Positions 36,618 through 47,503 are shown, counted from the first letter of the stretch. The stretch: DNA of 64,000 bases from Hymenopus coronatus (GCA_030762935.1 CM060892.1:85690827-85754826), one strand, 5' to 3'. The notes: generated by a model not told the origin, from the letters alone. Numbers and translations: made by a program.

Positions 36618-36850
36618 GTACCTTAACGAACGTTAGCCTGGTTGGTCATATCGGATGATGAATGAAATTGGTGAAGTGATGCTCAAAACGATCTCGGCGT
36701 CCATGGTGCTTAAAGTTACTCGAAATTCGTCTTCTCAGGCTAAGGGAAAATCCCGAATTAAAACCTTATCCAGGTAACTCACCCTAAGCGACCTCTTGAA
36801 TGTGAAGCAGACCCGCTATCCCCACACTACCCAGGCGGGCTCGATTATGT
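36618..36850 (-). repeat. SINE-D copy 2
   Basis: Inverted relative to copy 1: shared GATGAATGAAATTGGTGAAG, TTAAAGTTACTCGAA and GGTAACTCACCCTAAGCGA. The head at 36800-36850 carries the tRNA-like CCGCTATCCCCACACTACCC (inverted box A region). The adjacent TTTA run would be its 3' tail. Confidence 0.75.
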
Positions 36851-36929
36851 TATTGTTAAGGCCGCTTGTTGTAAAAACAAAACCACAGAAGGTACACATG
36901 TTTTGTAAGTTAGATATTAATAGGAATAT

Positions 36930-37370
36930 TAAGAGGTATATAGCTGAGCGAGATGCGGTAAGTGTGAGGTCCTGAGTTCGATTTCCGTTAACCTTACATA
37001 CTGACCTTGTGTTCCTCATGATTTTCCCTGGTCGATAGGCCAATGCAGATTTGTCTCGTTTACCATGATTTCATTCCATTCCGTTTCATATTTTAGGCGC
37101 GTTTCTAGCTTTGTGGTGTGCGCGGCGTCGGAACTTGGTATGGATGTTTATTCAAATGAAAAAAATTTCCTCTTGGGGACTAGAGGGCTGCTTGATTGAC
37201 GGGTCTTTCATCGTCATCTCTTGGCACCTCCAATAGCGGGACTGGTCATCGAGTTTGGAACTGTTAAGAACTTGCGCGTGGTGGCTTTGTGCCTGTCATC
37301 GGCCTGTATCTCCTGTGGTTTCTTCCCTTCATCCCTTCCTCCTCAGAGAAAGTTAACCATAATAGATTTC
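36930..37370 (+). repeat. Probable tRNA-derived SINE
   Basis: The head is tRNA-like: TAGCTGAGCGAGATGCGG (box A) and CTGAGTTCGATTTCC (box B). It is followed by CTGACCTTGTGTTCCTCATG and CCCTGGTCGATAGGCCAATG, which resembles the post-head region of SINE-C. The 3' limit is uncertain because the long-TIR element begins at about 37396. Confidence 0.5.
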
Positions 37371-37395
37371 CAGCTGGTCTTCCAAGGTACAATCG

Positions 37396-39103
37396 TGGAG
37401 TGTCTCATCGATATTGAATTACAATTAATTAGGATGGAAACCTCAGGTGTAACCAATTCTTACTGCACCAATTTTAGCTGCCAATGGCGGTAAATACTAT
37501 ATATGTTATAGAGAATGATCCAGTAATGAATAGGACAGAACACAGGTATAACATAATAAATATTATTTTCCATTTAGCTGTAAGTACCTATTATTAAGTA
37601 TGTTTGTGGGTCTTGGTGTAAAAATTTGTTGAACACAAATATAAACGACAATATGCGCAGTGTTATCTGGAATACGGAAGATTCAAGTTGCTCAACACCC
37701 AACTGCACAACTGCAACATTTATCCAAAGCGCATTCTGTTGTTTACATTTGAAGCATCCAGAGGAAAAAGGATGAATGTCCACAAATTATGAAAATTGAG
37801 ATGCCACCATTAAACATTGCACAATTGAGTGTAGAATGTGCTCATACTGCTCAACGACATAGAAAGAGGAAACTGATCTTTTATGGACCTTTTAAAAATA
37901 TGGATAGAAGGGAATATGGATGAAGGCTTAAGTGAAACAGGGGAAAAGAGATGAATGTCCAATTTTTTCTTCCTAGAGTTCTTCAGCTTTTCACCTCATT
38001 GTTGCGTGTTGATTATTGTTGGTGAATGTATGTGTTACTCATTATATTGTTAGTGGATGTGTGTTATGCTAGTAAACTGATTGATTGCTACAGAATGGAG
38101 GATGAATTTATAGAGGTGTTGGGGAAGTGCAGGAAATACATAGAAACCTGTTGCCTCTGTGAAGAAAATAATTAAGTATGGACGATGGAGGATGTGAGTA
38201 AGAAACTTAAATTAATTATTCATGAAATGGGATCTGATTGTAATTAGTTAGTGTACATGGTTGAAGTGTTTTGACATTATTTCACAGGAGGAAAGATTAA
38301 CAATCATCAAACTGTCTAATTCTATTTCTTCTTACGATGAAATTCTTCATCACGAACCTTATGTCACCAAATTCAGAGACACTGATCTCGCAAGCTGGAA
38401 GGAGCAAAACCCAGCAGCAGGAGGAGGTAGAAATCACCAAACTTTTCAAAAAAAAAAAAAAAAAAAAAAAAAGAATGTAAAGTAAACCAACAAAGTGTGC
38501 GTAGATTCTGCAATATTCTCATTAATATGATTTGTGCAAATGTTTACTATCACATTAATTATAAGTTTTAAATTAAACACTAAATTAAACAAAGCTATTA
38601 GTATTGTTTAATTTTGTGAAACTAAAGATTATTATGCACATTCATCTTTTTTCTGTTTTAGTTTGACTGTAGTAAAATTATGGTGAATACTGTGTCTATG
38701 GAGTTTCCAAAAACTTAATTGTTGTACGAAATATTTTGTTAATTGACATCTCTACTCCTAAATAAAAATATGACGAAATGGAAGTGAGCTAGGGTTTTAA
38801 ATTTTAAATTAATTTTTTTTCTCTGAACTAAATCTGGACATTCATCCTCTTTCCCCTGGTCGCTTCATTTCTGTTTAACAGAGTTCTATACCAAGACCCA
38901 CAAACATGTTTAATAATAGGTACGCAAGCAGAATGGAATAGAACACTCATTATGTTATTCCTGTGTTACCTGTCCTATCATTATAACACCACTATCTATA
39001 AGGCAAACCACCTTTATGGGTAGCTAAAATTGGTGCAGTAAGTATTGAAAACACCTGACGTTTCCATCGTAATTAAAATTATTTCAATATCGGTGAGACT
39101 CCG
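37396..39103. mobile_element. Non-autonomous element with long terminal inverted repeats
   Basis: The left arm (37396-37622) and right arm (about 38888-39103) are inverted copies along more than 200 bp, for example GTACCTATTATTAA / TTAATAATAGGTACG and CTGCACCAATTTTAGCT / AGCTAAAATTGGTGCAG. The pairing resumes further in: AGGATGAATGTCC at about 37770 pairs with GGACATTCATCC at 38836. The interior of about 1 kb has no long frame and contains a 25-bp A-run at 38448-38472. Without a transposase or a clear target duplication, the superfamily stays open. Confidence 0.75.
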
Positions 39104-39285
39104 CAAATAGAGGTGTCTCCTTCGTTGCATATTCCATAACCTATAACCCTGAGAAGTCTACGGATGTAGAATAGGTATGGAGTTTGGGGGTTTTCCTTTA
39201 CTTTTTCCTACCTTCACCGCATCAAGTCTAGGCTATCAAGAGCTCGTTAGCTCTCTCCCTATTTCCCTAAAATGTATAATAAAAA
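39104..39285. other. Short unassigned spacer
   Basis: Nothing recognised. Confidence 0.35.
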
Positions 39286-40046
39286 TCTGTTGTACTCCAT
39301 TCACATGACTTTCTCTGCTTGTTCTGCAAGCAAACCATTCTTACAAAAAATTATTGTTTGATCTACCTTATGCTAATCGAGATAAACGTTAGCAGAAATG
39401 ATCTAATTACTTGGTTCCTTATAAGTACAAAGGAAATAAGGGAGTAAGCTAGATTAACGAGATTGTAAAATCTTTCAAGAGCTATCGCTGTGTGACACAA
39501 TTGAAATTCGGTTCTGTTTGAATAGCCAGGAAAAAAAAGAGCTAGAAACGACTGAGGACTTTCCGATTGAGAAACAATCAACTATTTTAACACTGAAACC
39601 ATTTACAAGGAATATCTCCGAAACGGTTAACTGTACCTTAAAATGTATATGGCACAAATTGTGTGTTTTAACAAAATCAACATTTTTGTGCGGTAAGCTT
39701 TTGTCTGTCTCTTATGGTTTACATTTTATACAAAATCCATTCAGAATCAAGAGCTCTTGAGAGGCTATTTGCAGAAAATTGAAGATATACATTTCATTTG
39801 GCTTATAAGTATCATAAACATAGGCTATTTCAATTAAAAATCATTAGAGCCATGTACAATTTTTCGAACATCTTCCATGTATGCGTAATTGGGGATGGGA
39901 GCATTTTCTTGAAAATCCTCTGTCTCATCCTTGGAAGACTCTGGGCGTAAATAACAAGTCAAGAAAGTGTCCCCACCCCCAATTACCTTTTACATGGAAG
40001 ATTTTTCGAAAATTTTGGTTTTCTCACAAATGAATCTAATGATTTT

Positions 40047-40227
40047 CGAGGTTCTCTCGGGCTTCCAGCCAGATGTACATACATATGGTGAGGCACCAAC
40101 ATACGTCTTCAGGGAACAACGTAATACTCTGAGTAACCATGAAGACGGGAACGTTGGTGCCTCACCATACACCTGGCTGGAAGACCGAGAGAACCTCGAA
40201 GATTTACGCCGCCAGGAAAGCTACGGC
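40047..40227. mobile_element. 181-bp hairpin element with 12-bp TSD
   Basis: The arms CGAGGTTCTCTCGG (40047) and CCGAGAGAACCTCG (about 40186) and the inner TATGGTGAGGCACCAAC / GTTGGTGCCTCACCATA form a long imperfect hairpin. The last roughly 28 bp (AGATTTACGCCGCCAGGAAA) lie outside the stem. TCTAATGATTTT at 40035-40046 is repeated at 40228-40239, and the empty site is the usual HLR sequence CTCTAACGATTTTGATT. Confidence 0.85.
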
Positions 40228-40261
40228 TCTAATGATTTTGATTAAAATATCCTGTGTTTGA

Positions 40262-40436
40262 ATACCAGGCGACCGAATATAGGATTTGTGATGGACAAAG
40301 CGGCGCAGGAGTGGGTTTCCTCCGGTTTCCTCCTCCATCGCATTACACCAGTGCTCTATCTTCATTCCATCTATCGTGAGTGTCTTCGCCTGCGATGCCG
40401 TAGTAGTAAAAGTAGTTAAACCTAGCCAAATTCAAG
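40262..40436 (+). repeat. SINE-A copy 6, 5' truncated
   Basis: It lacks the head and starts at CCAGGCGACCG. It retains GGACAAAGCGGCGCAGG, TCCGGTTTCC and the end GTAGTTAAACC. Flanking TGTTTGA / TGTTTAA at about 40256 and 40441 may be the target duplication, which would place it in the HLR motif TGTTTAAGATATTTACATGA. Confidence 0.8.
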
Positions 40437-40602
40437 CGTATGTTTAAGATACTTATATGACAAATGGAATGTATATCTTGAATGTTATGCAGAACTCTCC
40501 ACTCTAAACATGTTTTTTGATTTACAGTGAAATCTCGACGTTGAACTTTTGGGTGGAATGCAATACCTTCTCTACCTACTATACATTATACGTTGTAGAG
40601 AG

Positions 40603-41035
40603 CAAAAACGAAAGTAGCTGTCGCACTAAGTGCTGTTTCTCCTTAGTACCGCATACACATAACCGTGTGCTAACACCGATTGGAGGCTTCAGTTCCGAAA
40701 GTAGTTAACCTCAAGATGGAGCAAGGTTGACAGCAATTTGTTTGAGTTTGTATCTGGAGCCACTAGAAGCATATCTAGTTCCATATATTGCGCACCGATT
40801 TATAGGAGCAACAATTTAATTGCAGTTCCCCTGAATTCAAAGTAGCTGACTGTACCTAAACTAAAGCTCTACCAACCTTACAACTGGTTTCAAGCCAGTG
40901 AGTAAATCAAGTGTTGTTTTGAAACACCACAAATTGATTAAATCACTTTCTAGCGTTAAATATCACATTGTATTTAAAAGGAAATTGTGTTGTGAAATTA
41001 ATTCAAAAGCGTGGAACACAGAGCTAATCCAATTA
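40603..41035. other. Unassigned DNA
   Basis: No match to the repeat families and no gene. Confidence 0.35.
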
Positions 41036-41515
41036 ACCGAACCAGATGGTTCAGGCAGTTCGTTTGGTGAGGTCGTGGGCTCGATTCCCACGGCCGACCT
41101 CTCTGACCCATGTACTTTTTTGGAGGTTTTCTCGAATCACTGTGCGAATGCTTGGAGTTTTTTTCATTACCTGAACTTCATATTCCTTCATTTCCTCTCC
41201 ATTTCATCCAAACGACCTCTTTCAGGGCTGTAAGTGTCGGCGAGGATTGTATGATGGCGCCCTTCCGTGGTGGTGACTGCGCTCTGGAAATGCAGCTCTC
41301 GGTGGCAGGATGTCGTTGGACCCATGATGTTCGGTAAAGCTGTGACGCGGGCTCTTGGCGCTCTTTGCATCGAGATGAAGAAATCTGGAACCATGTTAGG
41401 GAACCTCCATGGTGCTCTTTTCTCGTGGTCCGGTTTCGGCCGCCCGTCGTTAGTACATTCATTTCATCTTAGCCTCCTAGAGTCTGACAATAAGCCCATG
41501 GCGGCTGCAGTGTAA
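41036..41515 (+). repeat. SINE-C copy 1
   Basis: The tRNA-like head has box B GGGCTCGATTCCCAC. The roughly 400-bp body shares with the inverted copy at 47940-48355: TCTCTGACCCATG, TTTCATCCAA, TTTCAGGGCTGTAAGTGTCG and GTTAGGGAACCTCCA. The frames of 111, 94 and 82 residues overlapping it are by-products of its higher GC content. Confidence 0.78.
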
Positions 41516-41529
41516 AACCTCCTCCGGAA

Positions 41530-41561
<32 letters not shown>

Positions 41562-41860
41562 TCACACCAAACAAGTATTATATATTATATACAAGTGGAT
41601 ATATATATACTCACCCTTATTTTAGGAGTAGTTGCTGGTATTGATGTCAATTCAAGAAATAAAATGTCACCAAATGTAGCCAGAGAGCGCTGGTTGAAAT
41701 ATGTCACAGTTGGCTTTTGCTAAATTTCAGCAGCTCACATCCCAAATACCAAACTGTTCCAATTCTTACTCAGCTGAGGTGAGTGTTTTTGAAAAATCTT
41801 CGGAGTGCTAGTCATCGGGCGAAGATCAAGAGCTTGCGTTTCCTGCCACATCATTCTAAC
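41516..41860. other. CA tract and unassigned DNA
   Basis: (CA)n at 41529-41556, then AT-rich sequence with nothing recognised. Confidence 0.45.
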
Positions 41861-42022
41861 ATGAAGTTCAGTCTTGTTGACCTTCTCTTAATGCTGTGCT
41901 GTATTTTGTACTGCAGGAAGATCCATGTGAATCGTGAGTACTACACCTGCTCTTTGGAACGCACTCAAACTAGAACAGGTTACCATTCATATGGCTCGCT
42001 AGAGTACGAACAGCCACGTTAG
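41861..42022 (+). CDS. Small ORF with signal-peptide-like start, doubtful
   Basis: From ATG at 41861 the frame gives 53 residues starting MKFSLVDLLLMLCCILYC, a basic residue followed by a hydrophobic run like a secretion signal, then a hydrophilic tail with a single further Cys. The frame stays open upstream to 41783, and a TTTGTACTGCAG at about 41919 resembles a splice acceptor. No family is recognised and no promoter is evident. This is more likely chance than a gene. Confidence 0.15.
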   Translation: MKFSLVDLLLMLCCILYCRKIHVNREYYTCSLERTQTRTGYHSYGSLEYEQPR

Positions 42023-42294
42023 CAATGACGGTTACTTTTTAATGTTATTTTTTCCCTAATAAACAAATCATATTTAGGCATACAATAAAATAGAAAACGA
42101 AAGGAAAAAATTGGCAAAGGGAATTTTGCAAAAATACATTATTACATTTTTATAGTGTAGCTAAAGTAACTTAGGAATAAAGCGCACTAAAGAACAGTGA
42201 AATATGACGTCACGCACCTATGTCGTGCAATGTGTCGACCTTCCGCCTAACCGCCGCGATGTGAACAACTTCCCAGCATCCCGTCATATCAATT

Positions 42295-42961
42295 TTTTAC
42301 CTATTCTGCAACAGATGATTCTTAAAAAAAGCTTAATCTTCTATGTTCCATGTTAATCAAGATAAATGCTAACATAACAGTGTTATATTTATGTACTTAT
42401 TGGTGCAAGAGCAATAAGAGAATATAGTGATAATCATAATATTTTAAAAGCTATGTGATGACATTGAAATTCCTTTTTCTTTGCATGGTCAGGACTAAAG
42501 GAAACGTTTTATGCCCTCCCATTTGAGGAAAGTAACAGTATCAAAAAATTTAAACCTATAACAACTTAAACCAATTGTGGTTAACTCCACAGTACAAAAT
42601 TACTGGACATAAATTGTATGTTTTAGCGAGATCTAATTTTTTGTGCAATGACATTTTGTCTATCAGTATCAGTTTACCGGTTACACAAAAGTCATCCAGA
42701 ATGAGGCTGCTGCCAGAAAATTCAAGATATACATTAGTTTATCTTGAAAATATCTTAAATATGTGTTATTTTATTACTCAAAATCGTTAGTGTCGTGTTG
42801 GAGTAAAAGAAAACATTTCAAAAATGTTTACATATACAAGATAGTTTGGGATGGGAGAATCTTCTAGAATATCTTTGTATCGAACCCACGGGAGATGTCG
42901 AACTTATATATCAAGCTTTATATATAACCCATCTTTCGTTTCTCAGTTATGTTGTTCACAA

Positions 42962-43011
<50 letters not shown>

Positions 43012-43136
43012 ACATTTTTTTAAAAAGGAATTTTTATTTAGAGGGTCTCAAAAGGAATTTTCACTTGAAATTTCTGTATCTAATTTTTGGGCGTAATATA
43101 ATACATCTCCTAATAACTATACGTAGTAGGGAAAGT
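42295..43136 (-). repeat. HLR copy 28, nearly full length
   Basis: The 3' terminal hairpin is lost; the copy begins at CTATTCTGCAACAGATGATT. The centre has a CA tract at about 42975-43009. It ends ACGTAGTAGGGAAAGTAAAA. Confidence 0.85.
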
Positions 43137-43283
43137 AAAAATCGAAATTGTATAAATGTGTAGGCATAATTTATTTTTAGGGGATGTATGAATTTGCAGT
43201 TAATTATGACTTTTTTTCTGAATGGATATTCCTGAATTGGTAATATACATTCCGTGACATTATTTATAAAATATATGTTTAAC

Positions 43284-43612
43284 AATGTGTTCTGATACTT
43301 GCCGATTTTGCCGCCGGACTCGCCGGAGTAAGCACATGCTCACTAGATGCCTAGTTTGTAGCGTCCTCGTCCGGACAATAGAAGAATGAAAGGCAATAAT
43401 GGCCCGTGTAACAAATTCTTTGTGTACGCCTCCCTTTCGGTCCGTTTGGAAAAGTATCCTCTTTGAGATCGTTCCGTTGTGTATGCGAGGCCTATAATAA
43501 GGGACTGCTATCTCTTAGGAGAGATGTGTTCAGTTAGAGTGACAGCCGAGTATAGTTGATAGCTGAGTGCTGCGAAAAAGTTAAATGTTATATCGAATAA
43601 AGTTGTTTCGAT
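43284..43612 (+). mobile_element. Probable solo LTR or LTR fragment
   Basis: The segment starts TGTTCTGATACTTGCC and ends GTTTCGATACA, giving TG...CA-type ends. A TATA-like GGCCTATAATAAGG lies at about 43489 and an AATAAA signal (TCGAATAAAG) at about 43593, in the order expected for promoter and polyadenylation sites of an LTR. No second LTR, primer-binding site or gag/pol is seen. No convincing 4-6 bp duplication is found at the ends chosen. Confidence 0.45.
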
Positions 43613-44371
43613 ACAATTGGAACCGTTTATTTTTTTAAATATAAAAATTAAACCTTATACTTCCGTTCAGCGGAACCAAAGCAATTCTCGGCAAAGATCC
43701 GTCACTAGTTGTAAACCACGAAGCGAGATGTTCCGTAAAACACATCTGTGGCAATTATTTATTTTTCTTTTCCAAGAAAACCTGAAACAGCATTTTTGAC
43801 GATTAGACCCCACTTGAAGCATTCAATTTCGATGTGATAGTTTGTTATGCATAAAACAGTAATTATATTTGCATGCAAGAAAGAAACATACTCTGAGGAC
43901 CAAAATCTCCTTTCTTTTCATTCTTTTACGCGCGACGTTTAAGTTTAGATAGGAAGCAATGTTCTCTTATAATGCGTTGAACCATATTAAGTTTCGGCAT
44001 CTTTCTTTGAAAGTTAAAAAAAAAATAATCTACCATATGTAGAACGGTTGTTCTGCAATGACTTGACATGGTCGGAAAGAACCATCAGAATCCTCACCAC
44101 ATAATTGTTTGGCAATAAATAACAAATAAACGCACATTTCTTGGATTTAATCATACATGTGGTTATAAGTAGCCTCGCGTTTATCTTTTCATCCTCTTAT
44201 AAGACAGCACGAAGGGAAATACTTTCACAATATTACATTAAGTGTTTCACACTAAAGTGACTCAATAAAACCATAGCATATCAAAACCATCACCATAAAT
44301 CTTGAACCAGTTGTTTAAGCATATTGAGTAATTGCCTTCTAATCCCACTGCTCCTACCAGGATAGTATGTG
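43613..44371. other. Unassigned DNA
   Basis: No repeat or gene recognised. Confidence 0.35.
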
Positions 44372-44820
44372 GCTGCGCCGTGCCTGAGTGGTAAGACCAC
44401 TCACCTAGGTGATCCGGGTTCAATCCTAAGCGACGGCACGTGAGATTTGTGGTAGACAAAGCGGCGCAGGGGTGAGTTTTCTCCGGGTACTCCGGATTCC
44501 CCCGCCATCACATTCCACACGTGGTCCATTTTCATTTCGTGCATCATCAGCGTCATCGCCTGCGGTGGTCACGCTATGGCCGATTGGTTAGACCACCCGC
44601 CTCTCACCTAGACGACCTGGGTTCGATCCCATGCGACCGTGTAGTGGGCAAAGCGGTGCAGGGGCGAGTTTTCTCCGGGTTCTCCGGTTTCCCCCGCCAT
44701 CGCATTCCATCGCATGTCATCGCCTGCGGTGCCACTTGTAGTAAAAGAGGGCGTTAAACACTATAAAAAATTGCCTGCGGTGCAATATGTAGTAAAAGAG
44801 AGCGTTGAATGCTATAAAAA
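44372..44820 (+). repeat. SINE-A copy 7 (outer), interrupted
   Basis: The first part is 44372-44566 (GGCTGCGCCGTGCCTGAGTG; box B GGGTTCAATCC) and the last part is 44783-44820 (AATATGTAGTAAAAGAGAGCG, tail GCTATAAAAAAAC). A second SINE-A interrupts it inside the conserved GCCTGCGGTG. Confidence 0.9.
44568..44772 (+). repeat. SINE-A copy 8 (inner), TSD GCCTGCGGTG
   Basis: A copy with head GGCCGATTGGTTAGACCAC, box B GGGTTCGATCCC, a shortened 3' body and tail AAACACTATAAAAAA. GCCTGCGGT(G) at 44558-44567 is repeated at 44773-44782, giving a clean duplication of the outer SINE. Confidence 0.9.
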
Positions 44821-45239
44821 AACAAAATGTGACTTCCGACGCAGATTTTATTCATCTTACGCAGCCATAATAGTAGGGTGATCTATGGAAATAATTTACC
44901 TGTGCATTATACAGAACATGTCCTTAATCTAGGAGGCAAAATGGGTTTGTGTTATGTTTTCGTTTAAGTTTCCACTTGTCCAAAGCTGCACGCCAAGCAT
45001 TCAAATAAGAATTCCTTGTTTCTCATTCCTTCTTCAACAAGTACCGTGTTCCCAAATAGATAGAATCTCTAAGATTAGTTGGTGCTACCTCGTATGCTGT
45101 CATTTGTTACACGTTGGCAATAAATTTGCTGCTGATTCATTGGTTATTTTGTATTTGGAAGGCTTTCAGTTAGGCGTTCAATGTGTTTCCTCTAAAATGG
45201 AAAAAGTGTAGTGTCGTTCAGTGATTCACTTTTAATCTT
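44821..45239. other. Unassigned DNA
   Basis: Nothing recognised; the 85-residue frame at 44954-45211 has no motif. Confidence 0.35.
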
Positions 45240-45778
45240 GGATTGGAAAGCTTCGAGGCGATGAAAGCTAAATTGAATACTGTTTATGGGGACCTATAGC
45301 CATCTATGAAAACAGTTAGATATTGGTTCAATGACTTCAAACGCGATCGAATATCCATTTTAAATGAGGAGCGCCCAGGACACCCGGTGATTACCGAGGA
45401 ATCAGAATCATTGAAGAAGTCCACGATATGGCTCTCGCTGATCGCCGAACGAGCCGGTCCCCATGGCCACGCTCGCTAAGGCGTCTCTTGGTGCATCGTG
45501 GGCAGGGAATCGTGGGTTCGAATTCCGCCTTGGGCATGGGTGTTATATGTTTGTGCAATGTGTATATGTTTGTGTAAAGGATCAGTAAAACCAGTAATCA
45601 TACAGGGGGGGGGATGTAAATAGGGGATACAGCGCCGGAGTTCTGACCAGACTCCGGTACTGTTTAAAAAAAACAAAAAAACAAAAAAAAACGAAAGTAT
45701 ACCAAGTGGCAGAAGCCATAGGTTGATCGGCGGGAACGCCAATTCGTATTTTGCATGGTGAGTTGGAGGTTAAACATG
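45240..45778 (+). pseudogene. mariner transposase N-terminal fragment split by SINE-E
   Basis: In the frame from 45255 the sequence reads EAMKAKLNTVYGDL-stop-PSMKTVRYWFNDFK, then RDRISILNEERPGHPV, the mariner-type helix-turn-helix linker (YWFNxFKRxRxSxxxExRPGxP). After a frameshift IIEEVHDMALADRRT follows. After the SINE the frame resumes as KVYQVAEAIG-stop and IRILHGELEVK. The in-frame stops, the frameshift and the insertion show it is long dead. The C-terminal part is removed where HLR copy 29 begins at 45779. Confidence 0.85.
45453..45689 (+). repeat. SINE-E, tRNA-derived, TSD AACGA
   Basis: The head carries ATGGCCACGCTCGCTAAGGC (box A region) and GTGGGTTCGAATTCC (box B). The tail is TTTAAAAAAAACAAAAAAAC-like. 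AACGA at 45448-45452 and 45690-45694 flanks it, and removing it rejoins the mariner frame between RRT and KVYQ. Confidence 0.85.
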
Positions 45779-46578
45779 CTAATGTGTTCCATTTACATGA
45801 CTTTTTATACCTGGTCTTCTCTGCAATTCTTACAAAAGATCATTTTTTTACCTACATACATCTTTCTAGTTGAGATAAATATTAGCAGAAATTGTCTCAT
45901 TACTTGCTTCTTTCTAAGTAGAAAGTAAACAAGGGAATACACAAGGCTAAAGCTATAGTCAACTCTCCCAAAAGCTGGTCGATATGTAAACAATTGAAGT
46001 TCGGTTCGCTTTGCACGGCCAGCAGTAAAACAAAAGAGAGATGAAATGAAAGGTTACCCCCTGTTTGAGAAAAATTACGTAGTTTAAAACTGAAACCAAT
46101 AGTATGTTTTTGTCTAAGCCTTACAGTTTACCAATTATGGAAAAGTTCCTCCAAGCTACTCCCAGGTAATTCAAGATATACTTTTTATTTGTGATGTAAA
46201 TATCATTAAAAACGGTACTTCCATCAAACTCGTTCAAGCATTTTTTTGAGAAAAAGAAATTTTTAAAAAAAATGTCCATGTAAAGGGTAGTTTGGGGTGG
46301 GGGAATTTTCTTCAAAAACTTTCTCTCGCATCCTTGGAAGATACTAGACTTAAATACTAAGTTTGATATTTAACAGTCTTTTTCTTGTGAGTAATGTTGT
46401 CCACAGACACACACACGCACACACACACCATACACACAGGGACCTTTTTCTAACAATGCCTCTTTTAGACTCCGGGACCTTAAAGCATATATTTACGGTG
46501 AAATCTCGACATCGAATTTTTGGGTGGAATACAATACTTTCTCTACCTATTATATGTTTAGCACGCGTAGAAAAAGTG
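45779..46578 (-). repeat. HLR copy 29, full length
   Basis: It starts CTAATGTGTTCCATTTACAT and ends CGTAGAAAAAGT. The centre has CACACACACG with interruptions at about 46407-46437. Confidence 0.88.
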
Positions 46579-46752
46579 AACATTGTTGGCCGAATGGCTG
46601 TAGTGGTTGCTCATTGTTCACAACAAACAGGTGTAGTTTTAAAAATCGAATCTGTGTTTTGAGCTATTTAAGCGAATTTGAAGAATCTTTTTGCGTCAAG
46701 TTTTCCCGTCATACAGATCTGGATTCTTCATTATATTCTGGGGGAAAAAAAA
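46579..46752. other. Short unassigned spacer
   Basis: Nothing recognised. Confidence 0.35.
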
Positions 46753-47460
46753 ATAATGTGTTCCATTCGTATGACTCTCTGTACATCTCTGTAGCAAATT
46801 ATTGTTAAAAAGCTTATTCTTCTATCTGCTTCATGCTAATCGAGATAGACATTAGCAGAAACGGTCTTATTACTCAGTTCCTAATAAGTAGAAGGAAAAT
46901 GGGGAACATACTAGGCTAAACCGACAGTCAAATGTTTTAAAATGTGGTTGCTATGGAATTGAAATCCATTTCTTTGGGTGGCCAGATATTCACAAGTTCC
47001 ATATGAGACAATTTTAAAACTGAGGTATTTTAAAACTGAAACCAATAACAAGAACATCTCGGAAACAGTCAACTCCACGAAAAAAAATGTATATGACATA
47101 AAGTGTGTGTTTTAAGGAGAACTACTTTTTTGTGTAGTAACTTTTTGTCTATCTCTTACGGTTTACCAGTTATGCAAAATTAAAAAAAATTCATCCAGAA
47201 TAAAGGGATCTTCAGTGGATATTCTCAGAAAATTTAAGATATACACTTTATTTTTCTTAAAAATAAGAAATTTTAACCAAAATCGTTAGTCATTTTTGAG
47301 AAAACTACAATTTTTGGAAATTTTTCCGTGTAAAGGGTATTTGGGTGTGGGGAGATTTTCTTGAAAATCTTCGTGTCGCATTCTTGGAAGATACTGAACT
47401 CAAATATCAAGTTTGGTATTTAACGGACTTTTTGTTTTTGAGCCATGTTGCCCCAAGATA

Positions 47461-47503
<43 letters not shown>

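Larger units (their letters stand above)
39286..40602 (-). repeat. HLR copy 27, rearranged, with two insertions
   Basis: The 3' two-thirds (39286-39960) read on the minus strand. From 39968 to 40490 the sequence reads in plus orientation (CCCACCCCCAATTACCTTTT to ATGTATATCTTGAATGTTAT). From about 40505 to 40602 the minus-oriented 5' end returns. A hairpin element and a SINE-A fragment are inserted in the inverted part. Confidence 0.8.

Noticed and set aside
41036..41515. Several overlapping frames up to 111 residues
   Set aside because: They fall inside SINE-C on both strands, and the second SINE-C copy does not keep them open.
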